From NCBI GenBank assembly GCA_963668605.1, contig OY764903.1:5518001-5582000 (forward strand): a stretch of 64,000 nt of DNA, read 5' to 3'. Position numbers and translations under genes: made by a program. Source of the stretch: G963668605 sp963668605 (GTDB lineage: Bacteria > Acidobacteriota > Terriglobia > Bryobacterales > Bryobacteraceae). The notes under the pieces are model-generated. The model was given only the letters and a program-made list of their open reading frames with translations. It searched no databases and had not been told where the DNA came from. Below are positions 35,088-44,707 of the stretch, piece by piece (positions within the stretch are counted from its first letter, which is position 1; each line of letters opens with the position of its first letter).

Positions 35088-35909
35088 CTACTTCGCGCGC
35101 TGCTGGGCAGGCATGCCTTCAAAGCGGATGCGGATAGTTAGGAGATGGTTGAACGGCTCTACGCTCACACCGACATCCATAGCGGGCTCCGGAACCCGTC
35201 CGGAGGGCTTGAACTTTATGGAGACGGTTGCGGATTCACCGGGTTTGAGTTCTTTCGCGCTCAACGCGACCTCAAGGCCGGGCAGCACATCGTGCAACAG
35301 GTTGAGCGTGATTGCTCCAGGGGTGCCATTGGTAACTGTCACCTCGTCCGACGACTCGCGGAATCCGCTCAAGCCTACCGCCGTTTTGTTCAGCTTGATC
35401 TGGTTGAGAATCTCCTCCGGCTTCGGGATCCGGATGGCCCTCGCGTCGGCCTTCGCGTTCATCTCCGGTCCGCCCTTCATGTCGCCCCAGGGCGTCTGCA
35501 AGACTTCGGCGGGCACCAGATACCAGAACCACTGCCCATCCACAATCTTCCACGTGGAGGTCATCGGGATCTTTACGGGGATGCGCTGACCCGCATGCGA
35601 CATCAATGCGTCGCACGTGAACAGCACTTTCGCATTCGTAAAGTTGTCCGTGTAAGTAGTCTTCACGTATTGCCAGCTCTTGCAGTTGAGTTTGTCCGCG
35701 CCAAAAAAGGCGTCCTTGGAATCCTCAGCAACCATGTCGTCGGCCAGCCGGTACTTCTTTGCCAACTGCGCGTCGTTGAACTTGCTGACACGCTCTTTGA
35801 GAGCCTCTTCGACGGCGGGCGGGGCCTTGTCGAACAGATCGGTCGCGGGCTGCGCCAGCAACAAGCCAGCGCAACAGCAACCAGCGAGCAATGCAAGAAA
35901 TCTCGGCAT
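35088..35909 (-). CDS. Secreted protein of unknown function with C-terminal beta-sandwich
   Basis: 273 residues from ATG 35909, which begins a clear Sec signal peptide (M-P-R-F-L-A-L-L-A-G, several cysteines, cleavage after A-Q-P-A region). The central part (W-Q-Y-V-K-T-T-Y, then I-P-M-T-S-T-W-K-I-V-D-G-Q-W-F-W-Y) looks like a small alpha/beta domain of the NTF2 or SnoaL kind. The C-terminal ~100 residues resemble an Ig-like or DUF1573-type domain (L-K-P-G-E-S-A-T-V-S-I-K-F-K-P). It diverges from the carboxypeptidase-regulatory protein at 35989. Function unknown. Confidence 0.7.
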   Translation of the reverse strand: MPRFLALLAGCCCAGLLLAQPATDLFDKAPPAVEEALKERVSKFNDAQLAKKYRLADDMVAEDSKDAFFGADKLNCKSWQYVKTTYTDNFTNAKVLFTCDALMSHAGQRIPVKIPMTSTWKIVDGQWFWYLVPAEVLQTPWGDMKGGPEMNAKADARAIRIPKPEEILNQIKLNKTAVGLSGFRESSDEVTVTNGTPGAITLNLLHDVLPGLEVALSAKELKPGESATVSIKFKPSGRVPEPAMDVGVSVEPFNHLLTIRIRFEGMPAQQRAK

Positions 35910-35988
35910 TTGGTTTAATTCTATCATTCCGGGCAAAACCAGCCTGTTCGCTCGAGCGTCTTAGGTACATGAGCTTGGACGTAGCAAG

Positions 35989-37638
35989 ATGCACTTTCGT
36001 TTGCTGATCTTCGCCGCCGCAGTCGTCCTGCGAGCACAACAACCAGCCGCAAGCACCTGCTCGATGGCGGGACAGGTGTTGCGCGCCGATACGGGCGAGC
36101 CGATCCACAAGGCCGTGGTCGTTCTGCGCAAACTCGACGCGCGTTCCGGTACGGCGTTGACCGCGGCTACGGGAACGGACGGGCGGTTCCGGCTTCAGGC
36201 AATCGAGCCCGGCCAGTACCGGCTCTCGGCGAGTCACAATGGATTTCTGCCCGCGGAGTATGGCCAGCGCGCCTACGGAAAGCCCGGCACGCCAATCACT
36301 CTCGCGCCCCGGCAACAGATGAACGACATCGCAGTGCGCATGGTGCGGGCCGGCGCCATCTCCGGGAGGGCCGTCAATGAAGACGGGGAAAAGATCGCCT
36401 ACGTACGCGTGCAGACGCTCAAGCAAGCCATCGTGCAGGGCCGGAAGCAGTGGGTCTCGGCCGGCATGGCCACCACGAACGACTTGGGCGAGTATCGGAT
36501 CTTCGGCTTGGCGCCGGGACGCTACATTCTGACCGCGCACTACACATCGCCCTTTGCCCAGCAGGTAGCAGCGTCGACATCCCGGACCGGCGCCCCGCCC
36601 AGTACGGGAGAAGACGAAGGCTACGCGCCGCTGTTCTATCCGGGTACGCCCGACGCGGCGCGCGCGACACCGATCGAAGTACAGCCAGGCGCGGACTTGA
36701 GGGGTATCGACTTCAATCTGGCGCCGACGCGCACCGTGCGGGTGCGGGGCCGCGTCAAGTTTGAAGGGGCGGAGACCGCGCCGCGCCCCATGGTTACCCT
36801 GCTGCCGCGCAACTCACAACTGCTCGGCTACCTCGGACGCCAAGGCGCACAGGTGGATGAGAAAGGCGAGTTCGAGATCCGCGGCGTGACGCCGGGCTCC
36901 TACACGCTGGCGGCGGATCTGTTCGACCAAACGAACCGCCAGACCGCGCGAATGCCGATCGAAGTGGGCTCCTCGAGTGTCGAGGGTCTCAACCTGATCA
37001 TGGGGCCGGCCGCTGCGCTCCAAGGGCGCATTCGGGTGGACGGCGATGGCCCCTACCCGGCCGGAAACATCCGCGTGTTTCTTCAGAGCGCCGATGGCAG
37101 CACGGGAATGGGCACGGGATATGCGAACGTCAAGCCAGACGGCACTTTCACGATTCAGAACTTGAGCAGCGACGTTTACTTGCCAACGCTGAGCGGCTTG
37201 CCGGAGGATTACTACGTGCAATCGATCCGGCTTGGCGACGTGGACGCCACGGAGGCGCCCATCGACCTGAGCGCGGGAACTCCGAGCCGGCTTGAGATCG
37301 TCCTCGGAATGGGCACCGCACAGGTGGAAGGCACCGTGACCACAGCGCAAGGGCCTGCCGCGGGCGGGGTCGTCGTACTCGTGCCGGACGGACGCCGCCG
37401 CGGCTTCGCACGCTTTTACAAGATTGCTACCGCTGACCAGAACGGGCACTTCCTAATGAAGGGCGTCACGCCCGGCGAGTACAAGGCGTTTGCCTGGGAT
37501 GAAGTGGAGGAGGGCGTATATCAGGACGCCGAGTTTCTGCAGGCCTTCGAGTCCAAAGGCAAGTCCGTGTCCTTGAAGCGGCAAGCCCGGGAGACAACGC
37601 AACTTGAGCTGCTCAATGCGGGCGAAGGGCCGCGATGA
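35989..37638 (+). CDS. Secreted protein with repeated carboxypeptidase-regulatory-like domains
   Basis: 549 residues with a short signal peptide (about 1-17). At least four or five beta-sandwich repeats of the CarboxypepD-regulatory / SdrD B kind, each with a G-x-V/I/A-x-x-x-x-G opening and a G-x-F/Y-x-I/L...G-x-Y closing strand (for example D-G-R-F-R-L-Q-A-I-E-P-G-Q-Y near 64, L-G-E-Y-R-I-F-G-L-A-P-G-R-Y near 165). No enzyme motif. Such proteins are abundant in Acidobacteriota and are thought to bind or scaffold at the cell surface; the role here is unknown. Confidence 0.8.
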   Translation: MHFRLLIFAAAVVLRAQQPAASTCSMAGQVLRADTGEPIHKAVVVLRKLDARSGTALTAATGTDGRFRLQAIEPGQYRLSASHNGFLPAEYGQRAYGKPGTPITLAPRQQMNDIAVRMVRAGAISGRAVNEDGEKIAYVRVQTLKQAIVQGRKQWVSAGMATTNDLGEYRIFGLAPGRYILTAHYTSPFAQQVAASTSRTGAPPSTGEDEGYAPLFYPGTPDAARATPIEVQPGADLRGIDFNLAPTRTVRVRGRVKFEGAETAPRPMVTLLPRNSQLLGYLGRQGAQVDEKGEFEIRGVTPGSYTLAADLFDQTNRQTARMPIEVGSSSVEGLNLIMGPAAALQGRIRVDGDGPYPAGNIRVFLQSADGSTGMGTGYANVKPDGTFTIQNLSSDVYLPTLSGLPEDYYVQSIRLGDVDATEAPIDLSAGTPSRLEIVLGMGTAQVEGTVTTAQGPAAGGVVVLVPDGRRRGFARFYKIATADQNGHFLMKGVTPGEYKAFAWDEVEEGVYQDAEFLQAFESKGKSVSLKRQARETTQLELLNAGEGPR

Positions 37639-37739
37639 TTCCGCTGAGCCCGTGACGGGCACGCCAATCAAGTATCGTAGTTGCCAGTGTCGTTCTGTCA
37701 AACTGAAAACGCGCAGTTGAGTACTCGCCATGAAAGGAT

Positions 37740-39128
37740 ATGAACAGGTCTAGCCAGATCATGAACAGCAAAGAAAACATCAGCCGAAGACGAATGCTCG
37801 GAGGAATCGCCGGCTCGGCTGTAGCGGCAGCGACGCTCCGCGCGCAACAGCGGAAACCGAACGTCGTCGTGATCCTCGCCGACGATTTGGGATACGGAGA
37901 CCTTTCGGCTTGGGGCGGCCGTGATCTTAGGACGCCAAACGTCGATGCATTGGCGGCATCGGGCGTTCGTTTCGATCAGTTCTATTCGAACTCGTCGGTG
38001 TGCTCGCCGACACGTGCCGCGCTGTTGACGGGCCGCTATCCGGATGTGGCGGGCGTGCCCGGGGTGATTCGGACGGAACCCGCCAACAGTTGGGGCTATC
38101 TCTCCGCAAACGCAGAACTGCTACCGAAACGGTTGCGCAGCGTGGGCTATCATTCGGCCATCGTGGGGAAGTGGCATCTCGGGCTGGAAGCGCCCAATCT
38201 GCCGAACCAACGCGGCTTCGATCATTTCCATGGATTCCTCGGCGACATGATGGACGACTATTACACTCACCGCCGCCACGACCGGAACTACATGCGGTTG
38301 AACGACCGCGAAATCGACCCGAAGGGTCATGCTACGGATGTGTTCACGGACTGGGCGATCGAGTACTTGAAATCCAGGAAGGGCCAGGCACAGCCGTTCC
38401 TGCTCTATCTGCCGTACAATGCACCGCACGCGCCGATCCAGCCTCCACAGGAGTGGCTGGATAAGGTGAAGAAGCGCGAGCCGGGCATCAGCGAGAAGCG
38501 CGCAAAACTCGTTGCGCTCATTGAGCACATGGACTCGGGCGTAGGCCGCGTGATGGACGCGTTGAAAGCCAACGGACAACTTGAGAACACACTCGTTGTG
38601 TTCGTGAGCGATAACGGCGGAGACCGGGGTCCGGGTGCAAGTTGCGGAGCTCTGCACGGATGGAAGGGCCAGATGTACGAGGGCGGCATCAAGGTGCCGA
38701 TGTGCGCTGCGTGGTCTGGACGCATTGCGCCTGGATCGAAGTCCGGCCGGGTAGGCCTGACGATGGATCTGTTCGCCACGGTCTGCGAAGTGGCGGGCGC
38801 TAAGCCGCCCGAGGGCATTGACGGCGTTTCACTACTGGCCGATATGCTGGGAAAAGCAGAACAACCGCTGAAACGCGACCTGGTGTGGGTGCGGCGCGAG
38901 GGCGGCACGATGTATGCCGGACGTGAGTTCTATGCCTTCCGGCGAGGCGATTGGAAACTGTTGCAAAATACAGCGTTCGAACCCTACGAACTGTATAACC
39001 TCGCGAACGATCCGGAAGAGAAGAGCAACCTTGCCAAATCGGAAGTGAAGATGTACCGCGAATTGGTCGCTGCGCTGATGCTGCATGTGCAGCGCGCGGG
39101 CCGCACGCCTTGGCAGCGGCCTTCGTAG
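37740..39128 (+). CDS. Tat-exported arylsulfatase-type sulfatase
   Basis: 462 residues (or 455 from ATG 37761). Tat leader S-R-R-R-M-L-G-G near residue 16. Sulfatase core: V-V-I-L-A-D-D-L-G-Y-G-D-L near 44 (metal ligands), C88 in the canonical C-S-P-T-R, G-K-W-H-L-G near 146 and V-S-D-N-G-G-D-R-G near 285. C88 would be modified to formylglycine. It precedes an FAD oxidoreductase, an MFS transporter and a second FAD oxidoreductase on the same strand, suggesting use of a sulfated sugar. Not closely similar by eye to the sulfatase at 11232. Confidence 0.93.
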   Translation: MNRSSQIMNSKENISRRRMLGGIAGSAVAAATLRAQQRKPNVVVILADDLGYGDLSAWGGRDLRTPNVDALAASGVRFDQFYSNSSVCSPTRAALLTGRYPDVAGVPGVIRTEPANSWGYLSANAELLPKRLRSVGYHSAIVGKWHLGLEAPNLPNQRGFDHFHGFLGDMMDDYYTHRRHDRNYMRLNDREIDPKGHATDVFTDWAIEYLKSRKGQAQPFLLYLPYNAPHAPIQPPQEWLDKVKKREPGISEKRAKLVALIEHMDSGVGRVMDALKANGQLENTLVVFVSDNGGDRGPGASCGALHGWKGQMYEGGIKVPMCAAWSGRIAPGSKSGRVGLTMDLFATVCEVAGAKPPEGIDGVSLLADMLGKAEQPLKRDLVWVRREGGTMYAGREFYAFRRGDWKLLQNTAFEPYELYNLANDPEEKSNLAKSEVKMYRELVAALMLHVQRAGRTPWQRPS

Positions 39129-39178
39129 GGCCACGTCTATTATGATTGAGTTCGCTGCTGCGAAAAGGCGAACTAGCC

Positions 39179-41455
39179 ATGATCCGGGAACCAGGTGCGT
39201 CTGGGGCGCGTTCCGCGCGAACCATTGAAATCGTTACGGACTTCGTGATCGCCGGCGGCGGATTGGCGGGCGTGTGCGCCGCCATCACCGCCGCACGCGC
39301 GGGGCTGCGCGTCGTGCTGTTGCAAGATCGTCCCGTGCTCGGCGGAAACGCTTCGAGCGAAGTGCGGCTCTGGATTCTCGGCGCCACGTCGCACATGGGC
39401 AATAACAATCGCTGGGCGCGCGAGGGCGGCGTCATCGACGAGATTCTCGTCGAGAACATGCACCGTAATCCCGAGGGCAATCCTCTGATCCTCGATACAA
39501 TCCTGATCGAGAAGGTCTTCGACGAAAAGAACATCACGCTGCTGCTCAACACGGCCGTGCATGAAGTGGAAAAGAGCGGCGCGGACACGATTGCCGCGCT
39601 ACGCGCCTGGTGCAGCCAGAACAGCACGTCTTACGTCATCCGCGCGCCGCTGTTTTGCGACGCCTCCGGCGACGGTATTGTGGGCTTCCTCGCAGGCGCG
39701 GCATTTCGCATGGGCGCCGAATCGAAAGACGAATTCGGCGAGGGCTTTGCGCCCGATACGGCTTACGGCGAGTTGCTCGGCCACTCGCTCTATTTCTATT
39801 CCAAGGACACCGGCAAGCCCGTGCGCTTCACGGCGCCCAGTTACGCGCTACGCGACATCTCGCAGATTCCGCGCTATCGCGATATTCGCGCGAGCGATTC
39901 CGGCTGCCGTTTCTGGTGGCTCGAGTATGGCGGCCGGCTCGACACGGTGCACGAGACGGAAACCATCAAGTGGGAACTCTGGAAAGTCGCCTACGGCATC
40001 TGGGACTACATCAAGAACTCGGGTAGATTTCCAGAGGTCGAAAATCTCACGCTCGAATGGGTGGGCACGATTCCGGGCAAGCGCGAAAGCCGCCGTTTCG
40101 AGGGCGACTACATCCTCACACAACAGGACCTCGTTGAACAACGCGAACACAGCGACGCCGTCTCGTTCGGCGGCTGGGCGATGGACCTGCATCCCGCCGA
40201 CGGCGTGTACAGCCCCGAGTCGCCTTGCACGCAGTGGCACTCCAAGGGCGTATATCAGATTCCTTATCGCTGCCTCTACTCGCGCAACATCTCGAACCTG
40301 TTCCTCGCCGGCAGAATCATTAGCGTCTCGCATGTCGCCTTCGGCTCCACTCGCGTAATGGCGACTTGCGCGCACACCGCCCAGGCCGCCGGTTTGGCTG
40401 CCACTCTGTGCCAACGGCATGGCGTCGCACCCGCCAGCGTTCCGATCGACGAACTGCAACGCGAGTTGCTGCGCTCTGGCCAATACATCCCCGGTCACTC
40501 TCTGCACGATCCGGCCAATCTCGCGCCTGCCGCAGCGATCACGGCAACGAGTGAATTCGTTCTCGACGAACTTACTCCCTGCGGTGAGACGCTTCCTCTC
40601 GACGCATCACGCGCGATGCTCTTGCCAGTTGCGGACGGACCCGTACCCTCCGTTACGTTTCTGGTCGACGTGACCGAGCCGACGACGCTCGATTTCGAGA
40701 TCCGCCGCTCCACGCGCGCGGGCAACTTCACGCCGGACCAAGCTATCCACCGTGAAACCATCGCGCTGCAACCCGGCACGGCACAGCCTGTTCGTCTGCT
40801 CTGCCGGGCGGCACTCCACGCTCCCGCTTATCTCTTCTTCACGCTGCTGCGGAACCCCGCCGTCCGAGTGCATCTCAGCGACGTGCGCATCACGGGCATT
40901 CTGTCGCTCTCCCAATCCATGAATGCAGCGGTCGCCAAGGGAGCGCGGCAGGAGCCACCCGATGGCAGCGGCATCGACTCGTTCGACTTCTGGCTGCCAG
41001 CGCGCCGGCCAGCGGGAAAGAATCTTGCGCTCCGCGTGCAACCTCCGCTCAAAGCCTTCTCGGCAGAAGGCGTCGCCAACGGCATCGGCCGCCCCACCAC
41101 GCAGCCGAACGCATGGGTCGCCGCACTCGATGATAGCCGTCCGCGGCTCACGCTCACTTGGCCGCGGCCGCAATCGATCGCGCGCATCGAGATCACATTC
41201 GACACCGATTTCGATCATCCGATGGAGTCCGTCCTTATGGGCCATCCCGAGCGCGACATGCCCTTCTGTGTGCGCCACTACCGGATCCTGGACGCCGCGG
41301 ATGCTGTGCTTCACGAATGCCTCGACAACCATCAGACGCGCAATTCGATCCGCTTGCATGAGTCCGTCTCCACCAGCGCGTTGCATATCGAAGTACTCGC
41401 TACGCACGGCGCCCCAGCCGCGATTTTTGAAGTCCGGTGCTACGCGAAATCCTGA
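39179..41455 (+). CDS. FAD-dependent oxidoreductase with long C-terminal beta-sandwich region
   Basis: 758 residues from ATG 39179. No signal peptide, so likely cytoplasmic. Rossmann motif V-I-A-G-G-G-L-A-G-V near residue 22, G-G-N-A-S-S-E-V-R-L near 55, D-A-S-G-D-G-I-V-G near 160, and the closing motif Y-S-R-N-I-S-N-L-F-L-A-G-R near 367. After about residue 440 comes ~315 residues of beta-rich sequence with W-P-R-P-Q-S-I-A-R-I-E-I-T-F-D-T-D-F-D-H near 660, like a discoidin or carbohydrate-binding fold. Followed after 8 bases by the MFS transporter. The substrate is probably a sugar or sugar alcohol; this is inferred. Confidence 0.82.
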   Translation: MIREPGASGARSARTIEIVTDFVIAGGGLAGVCAAITAARAGLRVVLLQDRPVLGGNASSEVRLWILGATSHMGNNNRWAREGGVIDEILVENMHRNPEGNPLILDTILIEKVFDEKNITLLLNTAVHEVEKSGADTIAALRAWCSQNSTSYVIRAPLFCDASGDGIVGFLAGAAFRMGAESKDEFGEGFAPDTAYGELLGHSLYFYSKDTGKPVRFTAPSYALRDISQIPRYRDIRASDSGCRFWWLEYGGRLDTVHETETIKWELWKVAYGIWDYIKNSGRFPEVENLTLEWVGTIPGKRESRRFEGDYILTQQDLVEQREHSDAVSFGGWAMDLHPADGVYSPESPCTQWHSKGVYQIPYRCLYSRNISNLFLAGRIISVSHVAFGSTRVMATCAHTAQAAGLAATLCQRHGVAPASVPIDELQRELLRSGQYIPGHSLHDPANLAPAAAITATSEFVLDELTPCGETLPLDASRAMLLPVADGPVPSVTFLVDVTEPTTLDFEIRRSTRAGNFTPDQAIHRETIALQPGTAQPVRLLCRAALHAPAYLFFTLLRNPAVRVHLSDVRITGILSLSQSMNAAVAKGARQEPPDGSGIDSFDFWLPARRPAGKNLALRVQPPLKAFSAEGVANGIGRPTTQPNAWVAALDDSRPRLTLTWPRPQSIARIEITFDTDFDHPMESVLMGHPERDMPFCVRHYRILDAADAVLHECLDNHQTRNSIRLHESVSTSALHIEVLATHGAPAAIFEVRCYAKS

Positions 41456-41463
41456 AGGATTCT

Positions 41464-42747
41464 ATGGACACGGCCCCGATTCGTTCGAGCGTGCGCAAGA
41501 TTCCCCATTTGCGCTGGTGGATCACGGCACTGCTGTTCTTCTCGACGGTCATCAATTACATGGATCGCCAGAACCTGTCGATCCTCGCCCGCACGATACA
41601 AAACGACCTGAAGATTTCCGACATCCAGTACTCCTACGTCGTGCAGGCGTTTCTACTGGCCTACACGCTTTCGTACCTCATCGCCGGCCGCTTGACGGAC
41701 CGCTTCGGCACACGCGCTTCGATGGCCTTCTTCGTCGTCTGGTGGTCGCTTGCCGACATGCTCACGTCGTTGAGCCGCAGCGTGTACTCGCTCGGCTTCT
41801 TCCGTTTCCTGCTTGGCATGGGGGAACCTGGCAATTACACTGCCGCACCGAAGGCGGTCTCGGAATGGTTTCCGCCGAAAGAGCGCGGCCTGGTCGTCGG
41901 CATCTACACGGCCGGAGCCACACTCGGCGCCACGATTGCCCCGCCCATGATTGCCTATCTTGCCGCGCATTTCCATTGGCGCGCCGTCTTCGTGTTCACC
42001 GGCTCGCTCGGTCTCCTGTGGGTCATCCCGTGGCTCTGGCTCTACCGCCGTCCGGAAGAGCACCCGCGGCTGACCGATGAGGAGCGCGAGATCATTCAGG
42101 CCGGCGCCAGCGGCGAAGTCGACGCGGATAGCGCGCCGATCGAGCATCCCTGGCGTCACATCCTCGGCCGCCGCGAAACCTGGCTACTGATGCTTGGACG
42201 CATGATTACCGATCCGGTCTGGTATTTTTATCTCTTCTGGTTTCCCAAGTACCTCACCGATTCGCGGCACCTCTCTCTCGCCGAAGTCGGACGTATCGCG
42301 TGGCTCGTCTATCTTGCCGCTGATATCGGCTGCATTGCGGGCGGCTATCTCTCCGGCCGCTTCATCCGGGGCGGCATGACGCCAATGAACGCGCGCCTGC
42401 GCATCATGACCTTTGCTGCGATCCTGCTGCCGTTGAGCCCGCTGATCAATTCCGCTTCGACACCGCTCGTTGCCGTGGGCATTGCGGCGATTGCTGCGTT
42501 CGCGCACCTGGCCTGGCAGATCTCGCTTAGCACGCTGATTGTCGATCTCTATCCGAAGCCCCTCGTGGGCACGGTCTTCGGACTGGTCGCGGCCGGTTCG
42601 GGATTCGGCGGGATGATTTCGACGAACCTCGTCGGGCGCGCGGTGACTGAGTACTCCTACGCGCCGATCTTCGTCGTGATGGGTTTTCTGCACCCCATCG
42701 CCTGGCTCATGCTGCGTGGAATTCGCAGCCGGAAGCAACGGTCGTGA
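41464..42747 (+). CDS. MFS transporter, anion:cation symporter (hexuronate-type)
   Basis: 427 residues and twelve membrane helices from ATG 41464, six bases after AAGGA; an earlier in-frame start overlaps the upstream gene. I-N-Y-M-D-R-Q-N-L-S in helix 1 and G-R-L-T-D-R-F-G-T-R in loop 2-3 are typical of the ACS branch that includes ExuT and other hexuronate or galactonate carriers, as is G-M-G-E-P-G-N-Y in helix 4. It imports an acidic sugar or sugar acid with protons. It lies between two FAD oxidoreductases that may act on the same compound on either side of the membrane. Confidence 0.9.
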   Translation: MDTAPIRSSVRKIPHLRWWITALLFFSTVINYMDRQNLSILARTIQNDLKISDIQYSYVVQAFLLAYTLSYLIAGRLTDRFGTRASMAFFVVWWSLADMLTSLSRSVYSLGFFRFLLGMGEPGNYTAAPKAVSEWFPPKERGLVVGIYTAGATLGATIAPPMIAYLAAHFHWRAVFVFTGSLGLLWVIPWLWLYRRPEEHPRLTDEEREIIQAGASGEVDADSAPIEHPWRHILGRRETWLLMLGRMITDPVWYFYLFWFPKYLTDSRHLSLAEVGRIAWLVYLAADIGCIAGGYLSGRFIRGGMTPMNARLRIMTFAAILLPLSPLINSASTPLVAVGIAAIAAFAHLAWQISLSTLIVDLYPKPLVGTVFGLVAAGSGFGGMISTNLVGRAVTEYSYAPIFVVMGFLHPIAWLMLRGIRSRKQRS

Positions 42748-42811
42748 TTCGTGACCGCCGCACGCTGGTGTCCAGCCGAAGCTGAGGCTATTCTCTAGAT
42801 TGAGGTTTCTT

Positions 42812-44608
42812 ATGCGCTTGATTGTTCTGATGGCAATCCTGTTCGGGGAAGCATTCGCGGCAGCCGGCCAGCACATCTTCGTTGAGGCTGAAAGCTTCGC
42901 GTATCCAGGCGGCTGGGTAGTGGACCAGCAGTTCATGGATACGATGGGGTCGCCTTTCGTACTGGCTCACGGGATGGGCGTTCCCGTTGCCGATGCACGC
43001 ACGAACATCACCAACCCGAAGGCCGGCGAGCATCGCATCTGGATTCGCACGCGCGACTGGGTGGCCTCGGCCAAGGCGAGCGGCGCTCCGGGCCGCTTTC
43101 AACTTCTGGTGAACGGCAAACCGCTCAGCGTGGTGTTCGGCACGGAGGGCGCGAAGTGGCATTGGCAGGACGGCGGAACGATGAAACTCGCCGCCGGCCG
43201 CGTCGACCTTGCGCTCCACGATTTGACCGGATTCGAAGGGCGCTGCGATGCGATCCTGCTCACGCGCGATCTCCAGTTCCGGCCGCCGGATGACGGCGCC
43301 GCGCTGGCCGCTTTTCGCCGCACCGCCTTGGGATTCGCGGAGAAGCCGCGCGACGCGGGCGAGTTCGATCTGGTGGTCGTCGGCGGCGGAATGGCGGGGA
43401 GCACGGCTGCGATCTCAGCAGCCCGCCTCGGTTTGAAAGTCGCCCTGATTCAGGACCGGCCGCTGCTCGGCGGCAACAACAGTTCGGATGTCCGCGTGCA
43501 CCTCGGCGGCAATATTAATCTGCCGCCGTACCCTGCCTTGGGCAATGTAGTCAAGGAACTCGATTCCGGCAAGCACGGAAACGCAGAGCCGGCCGCCAAC
43601 TACGACGACGAGAAAAAACTCGGAGTTGTCAAAGCAGAAAAGAATATCCGCTTGGTCCTGAACACCCACGCGAACGGCGTCGAGAAGAAGGGCAACCGCA
43701 TCTCCGCCGTGATTGCTCGCGACGTGATCAGCGGGCGGGAGTACCGCTATAGCGGCACGCTCTTCGCCGATTGCACGGGCGACGGAACCATCGGCCAACT
43801 CGCCGGCGCCGATTTTCATTACGGGCGCGAGAGCCGCGCCGAGTTCGGCGAGTCGATGGCGCCGGAGGTGGCGGACCGGCAGGTGATGGGCACTTCCGTC
43901 ATGTGGTACACCGAGGACGCGGGCAAGCCGGTTCAGTTTCCCGAGACTCCGTGGGCGTTGCGCTTCACCGACGCCACTGCACAAAACGCGACGCGTGGTG
44001 ATTGGAACTGGGAGACCGGAACGAATCGCGATCAGATTGGCGACTTCGAAGCGATTCGCGATCACGGCATGCGTGCGGTCTATGGCAACTGGTCGTTCCA
44101 GAAGAATCAGGCCAAGGACAAAGAGAAGTATGCCAACCTGCGCCTGGCCTGGGTGGCCTACGTCGGCGGGAAGCGCGAATCACGCCGTCTGCTCGGCGAT
44201 GTGATTCTCAAGCAGCAGGACATTGACGAGAAACGTGAGTTTCCGGATGCGGCGGTGACCGCCACCTGGTCCATTGACCTGCACTATCCAGAGCCGAAAA
44301 ACAGCGAGCAGTTTCCGGGAGAGGAGTTCCGCACCATCGCGAAATTCGGCAAGAAGGAGAACATCGCTGTTCCCTATCGCTGCTTTTACTCGCGCAACGT
44401 CGACAACCTCTTCATGGCCGGACGCAATGTCAGCGTCACACACGTCGCGTTGGGCACTGTGCGCGTGATGCGCACCACCGGGATGATGGGCGAGGTGGTC
44501 GGCATGGCCGCCTCGATCTGCAAGACCCGCCAGACCACGCCCCGCGGAGTCTACGAGAAGTACCTCCCCGAGTTGAAGGAGATCATGATGCGCGGAACAG
44601 GCAAGTGA
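42812..44608 (+). CDS. Exported FAD-dependent oxidoreductase with N-terminal sugar-binding-like domain
   Basis: 598 residues from ATG 42812 (a TTG at 42800 is also in frame). Sec signal peptide about 1-18; then a ~150-residue beta-sandwich (F-V-E-A-E-S-F near 23, W-V-A-S-A-K, D-G-G-T-M-K-L) like a carbohydrate-binding module. The FAD domain begins F-D-L-V-V-V-G-G-G-M-A-G near 186, with G-G-N-N-S-S-D-V-R-V near 222, D-C-T-G-D-G-T-I-G near 320 and Y-S-R-N-V-D-N-L-F-M-A-G-R near 527. It is related to the gene at 39179 but has the opposite arrangement: extra domain in front and export signal. Confidence 0.82.
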   Translation: MRLIVLMAILFGEAFAAAGQHIFVEAESFAYPGGWVVDQQFMDTMGSPFVLAHGMGVPVADARTNITNPKAGEHRIWIRTRDWVASAKASGAPGRFQLLVNGKPLSVVFGTEGAKWHWQDGGTMKLAAGRVDLALHDLTGFEGRCDAILLTRDLQFRPPDDGAALAAFRRTALGFAEKPRDAGEFDLVVVGGGMAGSTAAISAARLGLKVALIQDRPLLGGNNSSDVRVHLGGNINLPPYPALGNVVKELDSGKHGNAEPAANYDDEKKLGVVKAEKNIRLVLNTHANGVEKKGNRISAVIARDVISGREYRYSGTLFADCTGDGTIGQLAGADFHYGRESRAEFGESMAPEVADRQVMGTSVMWYTEDAGKPVQFPETPWALRFTDATAQNATRGDWNWETGTNRDQIGDFEAIRDHGMRAVYGNWSFQKNQAKDKEKYANLRLAWVAYVGGKRESRRLLGDVILKQQDIDEKREFPDAAVTATWSIDLHYPEPKNSEQFPGEEFRTIAKFGKKENIAVPYRCFYSRNVDNLFMAGRNVSVTHVALGTVRVMRTTGMMGEVVGMAASICKTRQTTPRGVYEKYLPELKEIMMRGTGK

Positions 44609-44707
44609 TGGAATTCAGCGCTTCGGTGATCGGGGGAGTTCTGGTTCGCGCGGCATGAGTTCGGGTCGGGGCAATCCGCGCGGCACCGTGTGCAAGACTG
44701 AAATTAG

